Counted from the stretch's first letter, positions 37,029 to 46,508 are shown. The stretch is DNA of 64,000 nt from JAKAGZ01 sp035266865 (GCA_035266865.1 DATFMR010000040.1:65802-129801); one strand, 5' to 3'. A program made the numbers and translations. The notes: generated by a model from the letters alone, not told the origin.

Positions 37029-39437
37029 ATGAAAAGAATTATAATATATTTTTCTGTTTTAGTTTTTTGCTCAGTCTCCGTTTTCTTTTCAGAAAATTCA
37101 AAAAAGGATTATCCGATAAAACCCGTGCTGTTTACGAAAGTAAAATTGACAGATAATTTCTGGGCACCAAGAATACTGACTGATAAAAAAGTGACGATCC
37201 CGCTTGCTTTCAGGAAAGCAACTGAAACAGGCAGAATTAAAAATTTTGAGATTGCTGGTAAGATTGAATCCGGTAGTTTTTGCACTCTTTATCCTTTTGA
37301 CGATTCTGATGTTTATAAAAATATTGAAGCAGCTTCATATATACTCCAAATCTATGCTGATGTGAAACTAGACAAATATCTTGATTCGTTAATTACTTTT
37401 ATCGCGGATGCACAGGAACCCGACGGCTATCTTTATACAAACAGGACAATTGATCCTGAACATCCACATGAATGGGCAGGGAAAAACAGGTGGCAGCATG
37501 TTGAGGAATTAAGTCACGAACTTTACAATATGGGACATTTATACGAAGCTGCAGTTGCACATTACCAGGCAACAGGAAAAAGAACTTTGCTGAACGTTGC
37601 AATAAAAAATGCTGACCTTATAAACAAGGTTTTCGGATGGGGAAAACTTGAAAGAGTTCCGGGACACGAGGTTATTGAAATGGGACTCGCTAAATTGTAC
37701 AGAGTAACAGGAGAAGAAAAGTATCTTGATCTTGCAAAATTTTTCATCGATAAGAGAGGTCGCGGCGAAAACAGACAGTATGGTGAATACGCACAAATGG
37801 ATATACCGTTAGTTGCCCAGACAAAGGCTGTCGGACATGCTGTAAGAGCCGGTTATTTCTATTCAGGCGCGACGGATGTTGCCGCTTTAACAGGAGACCA
37901 CGAATATATACCTGCACTTGATAAAATCTGGGAAGATATCGTCTATAAAAAATTATATATAACAGGCGGTACAGGAGCTACAGGAGGTAATGAAGGATTC
38001 GGACCGGCTTACGATTTGCCAAATTTGAGCGCTTACTGCGAAACCTGTGCTTCAATTGCTAATATTTTCTGGAATTACAGGATGTTCCTGCTGAAAGGTG
38101 AATCAAAATATTTTGATGTGCTCGAAAGAATTCTTTATAACGGATTTATTTCGGGAGTCTCACTTTCCGGTGACAGATTCTTCTATCCAAATCCCCTCGC
38201 TTCAACCGGAAATTATGAACGAAGCGAATGGTTCGGCTGTGCATGCTGCCCTGTTAATTTAACCCGAACTTTGCCTTCAATTCCGGGCTATGTTTATGCC
38301 GTAGGAGAAGAAGGAGTTTATGTAAATCTTTTTATCCAAAATGAAGCTGATTTAGAATACAACGGGATAAAAATAAACATCACCCAAAAAACCAACTATC
38401 CATGGGATGGGGAAATTACAATTGATGTTAATCCGGAGATACAAACAAATTTTGATATGCTCATCCGCATACCCGGCTGGGCAAGAGAAGAACCTGTTCC
38501 CGGAAATTTATATCATTATAAAAATAAACTTGATCTGCCCGTTAGTATTAAAGTTAACGGAAAAGAACAAAAAATTATTTTACAAAACGGTTACGCAGTA
38601 ATCCACAGGAATTGGGAAAAAGGAGATAAAATTTCTCTGGAATTACCAATGCCAGTTAGAATGGTAAAAGCCAATAATAAAGTTAAAGCTGATTTAGACA
38701 AAGTTGCTCTTGAAAGAGGTCCGATAGTTTTTTGTGCAGAGGGAATTGACAATCCCAATAATAAAGCATTAAATATCGAAATAGATAATGACTCAAAATT
38801 AACAACTAAATTTGAAGAAAATTTACTGAATGGTGTTCAAATAATTGAAGGCACGGCAAAAGGGACAAAGAAGATTTCCGAAAATAAAATCGCTTCAGTA
38901 AAACAAAAATTTAAAGCTATTCCATATTTCGCATGGGCAAACCGTGGACCACAGGATATGACCGTCTGGCTTGGTGAAAATAAAGATGCTACACTCCCTA
39001 TTCCCTATCCAAGTTTAGCATATAGAAGTAAAATTAAGGCTTCAACAGTAACAAAAAATTTAAATAGTATAAATGATCTACTGGAGCCGGAAAATTCAAA
39101 CGATCATACTTTTCCATATTATCATTGGTGGCCTAAAAAAGATACAACCCAATGGATAGAATACGAGTTTCCAAAAGAGGAAGAAATTTCATCTTCAAAA
39201 GTATACTGGTTCGACGACCAACCTTCAGGCGGCGGATGCAGACTTCCGGAATCATATAAATTGTTTTATAAAAAAGGGAAAGAATGGATCTCAGTAAATA
39301 ACCAGATGGATTACAAAATTGAAAAGGATAAATACAACGAAGTAAATTTTGAAAAAGTAAAAACTACTTCGATTAGAATGGAAGTAAAATTACAAAAGGA
39401 CTGGTCTTCAGGCATTCATGAATGGATAGTTAATTAA
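37029..39437 (+). CDS. Glycoside hydrolase family 127 (DUF1680) protein, secreted
   Basis: The 802-residue protein has a signal peptide (about 1-21). The catalytic (alpha/alpha)6 barrel shows VPGHEVIEMGL (210-220), GGNEGFGP (Glu322), CETC (337-340) and FGCACCP (Cys406, Cys407). The Cys-Glu zinc cluster with a Cys nucleophile is the mark of beta-L-arabinofuranosidases in GH127. After about residue 690, a C-terminal beta domain (IEYEFPKEEEISSSKVYWF) resembles a carbohydrate-binding or discoidin-like module. Substrate is probably arabinan or arabinosylated protein; this is inference. Confidence 0.88.
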   Translation: MKRIIIYFSVLVFCSVSVFFSENSKKDYPIKPVLFTKVKLTDNFWAPRILTDKKVTIPLAFRKATETGRIKNFEIAGKIESGSFCTLYPFDDSDVYKNIEAASYILQIYADVKLDKYLDSLITFIADAQEPDGYLYTNRTIDPEHPHEWAGKNRWQHVEELSHELYNMGHLYEAAVAHYQATGKRTLLNVAIKNADLINKVFGWGKLERVPGHEVIEMGLAKLYRVTGEEKYLDLAKFFIDKRGRGENRQYGEYAQMDIPLVAQTKAVGHAVRAGYFYSGATDVAALTGDHEYIPALDKIWEDIVYKKLYITGGTGATGGNEGFGPAYDLPNLSAYCETCASIANIFWNYRMFLLKGESKYFDVLERILYNGFISGVSLSGDRFFYPNPLASTGNYERSEWFGCACCPVNLTRTLPSIPGYVYAVGEEGVYVNLFIQNEADLEYNGIKINITQKTNYPWDGEITIDVNPEIQTNFDMLIRIPGWAREEPVPGNLYHYKNKLDLPVSIKVNGKEQKIILQNGYAVIHRNWEKGDKISLELPMPVRMVKANNKVKADLDKVALERGPIVFCAEGIDNPNNKALNIEIDNDSKLTTKFEENLLNGVQIIEGTAKGTKKISENKIASVKQKFKAIPYFAWANRGPQDMTVWLGENKDATLPIPYPSLAYRSKIKASTVTKNLNSINDLLEPENSNDHTFPYYHWWPKKDTTQWIEYEFPKEEEISSSKVYWFDDQPSGGGCRLPESYKLFYKKGKEWISVNNQMDYKIEKDKYNEVNFEKVKTTSIRMEVKLQKDWSSGIHEWIVN

Positions 39438-39514
39438 AAAATCAGAAATTATACACTATACATTTTGAATTATAAATTATAAAAACTATCTTCGCTTAGT
39501 TCTTTCAAATGATT

Positions 39515-39680
39515 TATGGTGTCCCGAATAAAATCGGGAAGAATAGGGAAACCGGTGTAAATCCGGTACTGTCGCGCAACTGTAATAGACACACTATGTT
39601 TTCAGTATTAAACCACTGGAGCAAATAACCTTCCGGGAAGGTGCTGAAAACGTCTTAAGTCAGGAGACCTGCCATAGATA
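39515..39680 (+). ncRNA. Cobalamin riboswitch
   Basis: The leader holds the conserved elements of the B12 aptamer in order: a P1/P2 region, AGGGAA-CCGGTG-AA-TCCGGTACTG, TCGCGCAACTGTAAT, and AGTCAGGAGACCTGCC near the end. It lies 160 nt upstream of a btuB-like receptor. Downstream, TTTATCGGGC pairs with GCCTGATAAA (39706-39728) as a possible expression platform; no T tract follows it directly, so control may be at translation. The rest of the 404-nt gap from 39438 to 39841 has no gene. Confidence 0.95.
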
Positions 39681-39841
39681 TACTAAATAATCAACCTTCG
39701 CGGGTTTATCGGGCTTTTGCCTGATAAAGGTATGATTAACGTGAGCCACACTCCGTTTTTTCAAACATTAATTACCCACGAAGTTACAACCTAATTTTTA
39801 TTTAATCGCATTATGCGATTTATTCAAAAGGAGTAACTTCT

Positions 39842-41794
39842 ATGTACAAAAAATTATTATTCCATTTCGTTCTTATCTTTTCAATATTTTATTCTGTAAC
39901 ATTTGCACAAAATAATGTTGAAAAACCGGATTCATTAAAATCCTATGAATTGTCAGAAGTAGTTGTAACTGCAACCAAAACTTCAACACCCATTTACCAG
40001 CTTGCAAACTCTGTTTCATTAATTGATTCTGCACAAATAAAGAATTCGAATAAAAATAATGTTTATGAATTGTTGCAAACACAAACAGGTGTAAGCATCT
40101 CTCAGCAGGGAGCGCCGGGAGCTTTCACCCAAATTTATCTTCGCGGTGCTGATCCCTCCCAGACTCAGGTGTTGATTGACGGCGTAAATATGAATATGGC
40201 AAACGATCCGTCCAACACTTTTGATTTTGCAAATCTTTCCACGGATAACATTGATAGAATTGAAATTATTCGCGGTCCGCAGAGTACGCTTTATGGCTCA
40301 AACGCACTTGCGGGAGTTATAAATATAATTACAAAGAAAGGATCCGGGGAACAGAAGTTTTTCATCACTTCGGAAGCGGGATCTTATAATACTTTTAAAG
40401 GATCAATTGGTACAAGCGGCGGAATGGGAAAATTAAATTATTCCTTAAACTATAGCAGATTTTCAACTGATGGATTTTCTTCGGCTGATAAAAAATTCGG
40501 GAACATAGAAAAAGACGGAACTGAAAATTATACTATTTCATCAAGGATTGGATACAGGTTTGCAAATAATTTAAATTTTGATTTCATCGGAAGATTTACA
40601 AAAGCAAATACTGATTTCGATCAAACAGGAGGAGCTTTTGGAGATGATCCGACCTATAAATATAACCTGGAAGAAGGTGCGTACCGAATCGAGGGAAATT
40701 TGTCTTTAATGGATGGCAAGCTTAAGCAGAAATTCGGAATATCTTTTTCAAGAAATTTAAGAAAATATAAATTTGATGTCTCTGCGAATAATGCCTCCGC
40801 ATCCAACAGTAATTATGACGGTAAAAGGATAAAATTTGACTGGCAGAGTAATTTTCAAATCAACTCTGATAATTTGGTTGTTCTAGGTATTGAAACTGAA
40901 AATGAAATAGCTTCAAGTTATTACTATTACAAAGATTCATACGGTCCTTATGAAAGCAAGTTCCCTGAAAAGAGTGCAAGGACTACGGGAATTTTTTCTG
41001 AATACCAGTTAAATATTGATAAAAGATTTTTTGCATCTGCGGGGATCAGGTTTGACAAACACGAAAATTTGGGATCAGCTGTAACATTCAGAATTGCTCC
41101 GGCATATATTATCTGGAAAACCGGAACAAAAATTAAAGCAACCTTCGGAACAGGTTTTAAAGCTCCGTCACTTTTTTATTTGTTTGATCCGGCTTACGGT
41201 AATCCTGATCTCTCACCGGAAAAAAGTAGAGGCTGGGACGCCGGAATTGAGCAATATCTATTTAATTACAAATTAACGGCAGGTATAACGTATTTCAAGA
41301 ATACTTTCACCGATCTTTTTGGATTTGACAGCAATTTTAAAACATTAAATGTAAATAAATCAGAAACAAAAGGATTTGAAATATTTTTGGATGCAAAACC
41401 AACGAGCGATCTTTCCATTAGCGCCAATTATACTTTTACGGAGAGCAAAAATCTCAGTCCGGGTAGTGCAGATGAAAACCTTTCTTTGTTAAGAAGACCA
41501 AAACACAAAGCTGCCATAAGTACAGATTATAAAATTACTAATTCCATTCGTGCAGGAATTGAGGCTATTTTTGTAGGAAACCGTGGTGATAAAGACTTTT
41601 CCACTTACCCTGCTACAAGAATTGTTCTAAAAAATTATACTTTGTTAAACTTATCAGCATCATACAAATTATCTGAATTGTTCCGGTTTTTCGGGAGAGT
41701 TGTTAATCTTCTAAATTCAGATTATGAAGAAGTTTATGGCTACGGAACAGCAGGGAGATCGGGATATATTGGCCTGAAGATAAATTTTGAATAG
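39842..41794 (+). CDS. btuB: TonB-dependent receptor, BtuB-like (cobalamin)
   Basis: The 650-residue protein has a signal peptide (about 1-23), a TonB-box-like segment followed by EVVVTATKT, a plug domain (YLRGADPSQTQVLIDGV, IEIIRGPQSTLYGSNALAGVINIITKKG in parts) and a 22-strand-type barrel ending GYIGLKINFE. The B12 riboswitch upstream is the main reason to name cobalamin as ligand. AAGGAGTAACTT precedes the start. Confidence 0.9.
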   Translation: MYKKLLFHFVLIFSIFYSVTFAQNNVEKPDSLKSYELSEVVVTATKTSTPIYQLANSVSLIDSAQIKNSNKNNVYELLQTQTGVSISQQGAPGAFTQIYLRGADPSQTQVLIDGVNMNMANDPSNTFDFANLSTDNIDRIEIIRGPQSTLYGSNALAGVINIITKKGSGEQKFFITSEAGSYNTFKGSIGTSGGMGKLNYSLNYSRFSTDGFSSADKKFGNIEKDGTENYTISSRIGYRFANNLNFDFIGRFTKANTDFDQTGGAFGDDPTYKYNLEEGAYRIEGNLSLMDGKLKQKFGISFSRNLRKYKFDVSANNASASNSNYDGKRIKFDWQSNFQINSDNLVVLGIETENEIASSYYYYKDSYGPYESKFPEKSARTTGIFSEYQLNIDKRFFASAGIRFDKHENLGSAVTFRIAPAYIIWKTGTKIKATFGTGFKAPSLFYLFDPAYGNPDLSPEKSRGWDAGIEQYLFNYKLTAGITYFKNTFTDLFGFDSNFKTLNVNKSETKGFEIFLDAKPTSDLSISANYTFTESKNLSPGSADENLSLLRRPKHKAAISTDYKITNSIRAGIEAIFVGNRGDKDFSTYPATRIVLKNYTLLNLSASYKLSELFRFFGRVVNLLNSDYEEVYGYGTAGRSGYIGLKINFE

Positions 41795-41859
41795 ATAGAT
41801 ATTTCTTTATATATTTAATTAATTAAATAAGAAACAAACCCTTTAACCAAGGAGACATA

Positions 41860-42390
41860 ATGAACAAAAATTTTATTAACCCTAAATTTTGGGCATTAAC
41901 ATTAATGATTCTTGCCGCTGCATTTACAAGACTGATTCCGCACTATCCGAACTTTACTGCTGTCGGTGCAATGGCTTTGTTTGGTGGAGCATATTTCTCT
42001 AAAAAGTATTTAGCTTTTGTTGTGCCATTGTTTGCTCTTTTTATATCCGACTTATTCATTGGATTTTACTCCGGAATGTGGGTAGTTTATTTGAGTTTTG
42101 CGTTGATTGTTGTAATTGGAATGCAGATCGAGCAAACAAAAAATCCGGGAAGAGTTTTACTTGCATCTGTAACATCTTCAGTAAGCTTTTTCTTAATTAC
42201 AAATTTTGCCTTATTTCCTCCCAACACTTTGTACCCGCAAAATTTTGTAGGAATAATGGAAAGTTACACTGCCGCTATTCCATTTTTCAGTTATACTTTG
42301 CTGGGTGATTTATTCTTTGTAGGAATAATGTTCGGAGCATATGAAATAGCAAAAGCTAAAATTCCTGCTCTTGCAAAAGCAGAAATTTAA
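41860..42390 (+). CDS. DUF6580 family membrane protein, candidate cobalamin transport component
   Basis: The 176-residue protein has five to six TM helices (LTLMILAAAFTRLIPH, FTAVGAMALFGGAYF, FVVPLFALFISDLFIGF and others). DUF6580 resembles the S components of ECF transporters and is often next to B12-regulated genes. Here it lies 65 nt after the riboswitch-controlled receptor with AAGGAGAC before its start, so it probably belongs to the same message. Transport of cobalamin or a precursor across the inner membrane is inference. Confidence 0.75.
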   Translation: MNKNFINPKFWALTLMILAAAFTRLIPHYPNFTAVGAMALFGGAYFSKKYLAFVVPLFALFISDLFIGFYSGMWVVYLSFALIVVIGMQIEQTKNPGRVLLASVTSSVSFFLITNFALFPPNTLYPQNFVGIMESYTAAIPFFSYTLLGDLFFVGIMFGAYEIAKAKIPALAKAEI

Positions 42391-42397
42391 TCTTTGT

Positions 42398-42433
42398 AAC
42401 CTTCAAGGTCGCAAAACAGTGACCTTGAAGGTT
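42398..42433. repeat. Perfect 13-bp inverted repeat
   Basis: AACCTTCAAGGTC and GACCTTGAAGGTT flank a 10-nt loop. Each arm contains ACCTTCAAGGT, itself an imperfect palindrome. It starts 7 nt after the DUF6580 stop and ends 29 nt before the HAD gene. It could end transcription, although only GTGTTTC follows rather than a T tract. Confidence 0.6.
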
Positions 42434-42462
42434 GTGTTTCTCTCAGTAATCACTACTTATTA

Positions 42463-43230
42463 ATGAAGCTACAAACCAACATTCCACTATTAATTGATTT
42501 TGACGGAGTTATCCGTTTAGGCAAAAAAACTGCAGAAGATGCTAATGAGTTTTTCAAATTTATTAAGGATAAAAACATCCCATCCTGTATCCTCAGCAAT
42601 TCTACTTTGAGGAATGGTAAAGATATTAAACAATTCCTGGCAGATAATAAGATAGAAACAGATATTCCCGCTCTATCCTGCGCAGATGCTTCAATTGATT
42701 ACATTAAAGAGCATTACAAAAGAGTAGCAGTTTTTGCATCTCTAAGCATTAAAGTGATGTGTAAAGATTTGTTAAATTATAGAAATCCCGAAGCTGTTAT
42801 AGTTGGAGATCTGTCAAATAAATGGTCATATGAGATTTTAAACGAAATTTTTCGATTCGTTTACAGCGGCGCAGATTTTATTGCAATGCAGATGAATAAA
42901 TTCTGGAGTCCGGATGATGAAAATCTTTACCTCGATGCAGGATCATTTATAACGGCAGTGGAATTTGCAACCGGCAAAAAAGCTAAACTAATTGGTAAGC
43001 CTTCTTCAATATTTTTTTATTCCGGTTTAAAAACCCTTGGAGTTAAAGAAGATTCTAAATTTTTAATGCTTGGTGATGATCTTGAGACCGATATATTCGG
43101 AGCTCAGAATTTGGGGGGTAAAGGAATTTTAATTTATACAGGTAAAACAGAATATCCTCTGGATAAAAATTCCAATATTAAACCTGATTATGAAGTGATG
43201 AACCTTAGAGAAGTGATTGGGCTATACTAA
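42463..43230 (+). CDS. HAD-IIA family hydrolase (NagD-like)
   Basis: The 255-residue protein has HAD motif I DFDGV (Asp12, Asp14), motif II Ser in ILSNSTLR, and the motif III/IV block LIGKPSSIFFYSG, MLGDDLETDIFGAQNLGGKGILIYTGKT (in parts). IIA family caps act on phosphorylated sugars, nucleotides or glycerol phosphates. The substrate is unknown. Confidence 0.88.
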   Translation: MKLQTNIPLLIDFDGVIRLGKKTAEDANEFFKFIKDKNIPSCILSNSTLRNGKDIKQFLADNKIETDIPALSCADASIDYIKEHYKRVAVFASLSIKVMCKDLLNYRNPEAVIVGDLSNKWSYEILNEIFRFVYSGADFIAMQMNKFWSPDDENLYLDAGSFITAVEFATGKKAKLIGKPSSIFFYSGLKTLGVKEDSKFLMLGDDLETDIFGAQNLGGKGILIYTGKTEYPLDKNSNIKPDYEVMNLREVIGLY

Positions 43231-43277
43231 AAAGAATTTTTCATCGACTAAAGTCGAATTGGGGATGACAAAATAGA

Positions 43278-44333
43278 TTATTTCTTCTTCCTTCTCTTCC
43301 ACGCAAAATTGATAATCTTTTTTAATGCTGTTGTATAATTATAACCGAATGCATCAGCAGATCTCATAAATCCAGCTCCTTCTGTTAAATCAGGATTTGG
43401 ATTTACCTCAAGAACAAACAATTTATTATCTTTAGTAAGCCTCATATCAATACGCGCATAATCCCGGCACGTCATTGTTTTAAAGGCCTTAATGGCAATT
43501 TCCTGTGCTTTCTTTTCAATTTTTTTAGGAAGCTCTGCAGGACAAACTGGAATAGTTTTATGATACGATTCATGGTGAGGATCCCATTTTGCCTGGTAGC
43601 TTACAATATTATATAGATGATCTGGCATTTCAGTGAAATCAATTTCGCTTATAGGCAGGGCAAATGGTTCCTTATCTCCCATTACCGCAACATTAAGTTC
43701 CCTTCCTTCAATAAATTCCTCTACCAAGGCAGGTTGGGCAAAATATTGTAAGACGTAATTTATCCTGTTTTTCAGGTCTTTATTATTTGTCACTATTGAG
43801 TCATTTTCAATGCCTGAACTTGCATCCTCAAAAGCAGGTTTAACTATTAACGGGAAATTCAATTTATGCCTGTATTGTTTCTTTTCCGCACGTACAACCA
43901 TAAACTGGGGAGTCGGCAGCCCCACAGCATTCAGGAGTCTTTTTGCAAGTATTTTACTCTGGCAATTGGCAAGTGCCATTGGAGGAGCCCCGGTATAGGG
44001 AATCCCGAGCAATTCGAGCAGCCCAACCATATTCATCTCCAGCCGGGCGTTGTCTTTGTAAATCTCAACAAAATTAAAAACCACGTCAGGTTTGTTTTTC
44101 TTAATATTCTTTAGTAGAATATCAATATCATCTTTAATATTTAAAGTATAAGCATCCACACTGCGGTTGCAGAGTCTTTCCGCCATTAATTCATACTCCT
44201 CAACCGGGGTCAGATCATCAATTTCAAAGTATGGAACGAAATCGGAATTTTGAAGGTTTTTATTATCAGGTTTAATATAAAGCTCTGGAGTGGGCTCGTT
44301 AAAAATTACAGCAACTTTAAGTTTTTTCTTCAT
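43278..44333 (-). CDS. D-alanine-D-alanine ligase-like ATP-grasp protein
   Basis: The 351-residue protein has an ATP-grasp fold: FPLIVKPAFEDASSGIE (ATP-binding lysine and loop), PALVEEFIEGRELNVAV, and the metal-binding RIDMRLTKDNKLFVLEVNPNPDL at the C-terminus (in parts). It differs from true Ddl at the N-terminus (NEPTPELY) and lacks the usual Ddl serine loop, so it may ligate other amino acids or peptides. It is divergent from the C39-like peptidase gene, 82 nt apart. Calling it murein Ddl would be premature. Confidence 0.82.
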   Translation of the reverse strand: MKKKLKVAVIFNEPTPELYIKPDNKNLQNSDFVPYFEIDDLTPVEEYELMAERLCNRSVDAYTLNIKDDIDILLKNIKKNKPDVVFNFVEIYKDNARLEMNMVGLLELLGIPYTGAPPMALANCQSKILAKRLLNAVGLPTPQFMVVRAEKKQYRHKLNFPLIVKPAFEDASSGIENDSIVTNNKDLKNRINYVLQYFAQPALVEEFIEGRELNVAVMGDKEPFALPISEIDFTEMPDHLYNIVSYQAKWDPHHESYHKTIPVCPAELPKKIEKKAQEIAIKAFKTMTCRDYARIDMRLTKDNKLFVLEVNPNPDLTEGAGFMRSADAFGYNYTTALKKIINFAWKRRKKK

Positions 44334-44415
44334 ATTGAATATAAAAATACGTAAATATGTCCTTTAAGTAAAATCAGATTTTTTTAACTTTTTATTCAAA
44401 AAAAATTATTGCCTC

Positions 44416-45252
44416 ATGAGTTTTTACCCTCAACCCTATAAATATCAATGCGGTCCATTCGCTTTAAAATACAGTCTCGTTATGTTAGGAAAATTTAAAA
44501 ACGAAAGAGAAATTGGAAGGATTGCCGGTAGCACTTGGTGGTATGGTACTGATGAAATTGGACTTGCAAAAGCTGCAAAAAAATTCGATTGTAAAATGAA
44601 ATATTTCAGAAGGGAAACTCCTGATGAAGCTATTAAGGCTCTAACAAGTCATTTAAAAAGAGGAATGCCCTGCATACTTAGTGTTGACAGCTGGGAACAC
44701 TGGATTACTGTTGTAAATGTTCAGAAGGGAAAATTCATAGTAATGGACAGTGTATTGGACAAAGTGATTGTAATTTATGGGGCCAGACAATTGGCTAACA
44801 GATGGAAATTTTATGATGAAGACAGTGGCGACATTAGTTATGATGGCTACGCACTTCAGTCTAATACAAAACCTACCACCAAGGCAAATTTTACTCTGGC
44901 AAAAGCCAAATATGTAATGAGAGACAGTAATAAAAAACTTGCTGAGAAATGGGACACTTATTTTAATGATCTTATATCAATTTGCAGACCGAGAAATCCA
45001 AATGCAAAAAGCACGATATCTTTTAATGAATTTTTGAGGAGGCACGAAAAATTACTTGTGGAACAAATTGCTTACTGGCACGGCGATCCCTCATACGGTG
45101 AACTGGATAAGCTTTTAAAAGATATGCAATTTATGGCGGAAGTTTACAATCTTGTCATTCATACCGAGGATCAGAAAAAAGCACTGGTTGATCTTTCTTC
45201 ATTATTGATGATGTATGCCTGCGGTAAATATGGGATGGATCCACTGTATTAA
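44416..45252 (+). CDS. C39-like papain-fold cysteine peptidase
   Basis: The 278-residue protein has the QCGPFAL motif (Cys12), an HW motif (His95 in WEHWITVV) and Asp111 in VMDSV, a plausible C39-type triad. No ABC transporter or leader-peptide domain is present, so it is a free-standing peptidase. The C-terminal ~120 residues are helical with no recognised motif. It begins 82 nt from the divergent ATP-grasp gene and is followed by an isochorismatase-like gene. Confidence 0.8.
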   Translation: MSFYPQPYKYQCGPFALKYSLVMLGKFKNEREIGRIAGSTWWYGTDEIGLAKAAKKFDCKMKYFRRETPDEAIKALTSHLKRGMPCILSVDSWEHWITVVNVQKGKFIVMDSVLDKVIVIYGARQLANRWKFYDEDSGDISYDGYALQSNTKPTTKANFTLAKAKYVMRDSNKKLAEKWDTYFNDLISICRPRNPNAKSTISFNEFLRRHEKLLVEQIAYWHGDPSYGELDKLLKDMQFMAEVYNLVIHTEDQKKALVDLSSLLMMYACGKYGMDPLY

Positions 45253-45270
45253 AAATCTCAATTATGTATT

Positions 45271-45840
45271 ATGAGTTATCAATTAAAAAAAAATAAAAAA
45301 ATTTTAGACAGGGTAAAAACTGCACTATTAATTATTGATATACAGGAAAGAATTCTGAGTGTAATGCAAAATCCGGACAGGGTGGTCTCAAACACAATAA
45401 AATTAATTAAAGGTTTTAAAGTTTTAAATTCCCCTATATATTATACAGAACAATATCCAAAAGGCCTCGGATCAACTTTCTCCGAAATAAAAACCGAATT
45501 AGACAATTTATCTGCGATTCAAAAAATGAGCTTCAGTTGCTTTGGGGCAGAAAATTTATTTATGGAATTTAAATCCAAAAATATAGGTCAATTAGTTATT
45601 GCAGGGATTGAAGGACATGTATGTGTCCAACAAACTGTACTGGATCTGTTAGCAAATAATTTTCAGGTTAATCTCGCTGCTGATGCCGTTTCTTCAAGAA
45701 ATCAATTCGATTATGAAATCGCAATAAATAGAATGGAATCTCACGGAGCCGAGATTACAACTACGGAAGCTATTCTTTTTGAAATGCTTAATTACAGTGG
45801 GACTGATGAATTTAAGTTAATTTCAAAAATTATTAAATAG
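45271..45840 (+). CDS. Isochorismatase-like cysteine hydrolase
   Basis: The 189-residue protein has the family triad: Asp23 in LLIIDIQER, Lys85 in IQKMSF, and Cys118 in GIEGHVCVQQT. It is of the YcaC/nicotinamidase-like type. Substrate not determinable; small amides are likely by family. It lies 18 nt after the C39-like gene, probably in one operon. Confidence 0.88.
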   Translation: MSYQLKKNKKILDRVKTALLIIDIQERILSVMQNPDRVVSNTIKLIKGFKVLNSPIYYTEQYPKGLGSTFSEIKTELDNLSAIQKMSFSCFGAENLFMEFKSKNIGQLVIAGIEGHVCVQQTVLDLLANNFQVNLAADAVSSRNQFDYEIAINRMESHGAEITTTEAILFEMLNYSGTDEFKLISKIIK

Positions 45841-45879
45841 CTTAAAATTATTTACTCTTTCACAAATAGCAGGTAGAAT

Positions 45880-46257
45880 ATTAAAATAGTTTTAGTCCAC
45901 GGGTTCAGAATTACCTATGCAATTATCTTCGCTTTACTAGGTATAATGCATTTTGTTTATCCGGATTATTTTATTCAGTTTGTACCTAAAATAATTCCCG
46001 GCGGTATTTACTGGGTCTACCTTTTAGGACTTTCACTCGTTGCTGCATCAATTAGTATTTTTGCAAAAAAATTTATGAAAAGAACCTGCTTCCTTTTAAC
46101 ATTTTTATTGTTAATGATCATATTTGTTGTTGATCTTCCTGGATTATTTGATCATGAATTAATGCAAAGCTCAATAATTAATTTATTGAAAGACAGTGCA
46201 CTAGCTGCAGGCAGTTTGCTTCTTGCTGGTGTATTTTTCAGTGTTGAAATAAAATAA
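45880..46257 (+). CDS. DoxX-like four-helix membrane protein, probable ATT start
   Basis: The first in-frame ATG at 45946 would cut off helix one. The frame is open upstream to an ATT at 45880 with AGGT six bases before it. Translated from there it aligns gap-free with the paralogue at 47298: IKIVLVHGFRITYA against MKILASQPIRFIYA, and on through GIMHFVYPD against GLNHIINPD. The ATT sits exactly where the paralogue has ATG. The protein has four TM helices and ends SLLLAGVFF. ATT is a rare but real start codon; a lost start is the alternative. Confidence 0.7.
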   Translation: MKIVLVHGFRITYAIIFALLGIMHFVYPDYFIQFVPKIIPGGIYWVYLLGLSLVAASISIFAKKFMKRTCFLLTFLLLMIIFVVDLPGLFDHELMQSSIINLLKDSALAAGSLLLAGVFFSVEIK

Positions 46258-46508
46258 CCAATAGTTAAGATGTGTAAAAGACAGTCATTTTATTTGCTAT
46301 CTATTTTATACATCTAAATGATGTCCCAAAAGTACGATTCTGGCCCAAATCTAGACAATTAATATTGCACCAAAAATTTCTCTTTACAATTAAATATTAT
46401 TTTAATATAATTCGATTGCGACTGTGTGATTCTATTCCCTTCTCACCACTGTTTTAAAACTATTTTCAGAAAACTGGTATATTTTATAAACTTTCAGGAG
46501 TAGTTTAT

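Noticed and set aside
42395..42420. A TGTAACC sequence before the inverted repeat, like the ECF -35 box
   Set aside because: No GTC follows at 16 nt, and the bases belong to the 13-bp inverted repeat.
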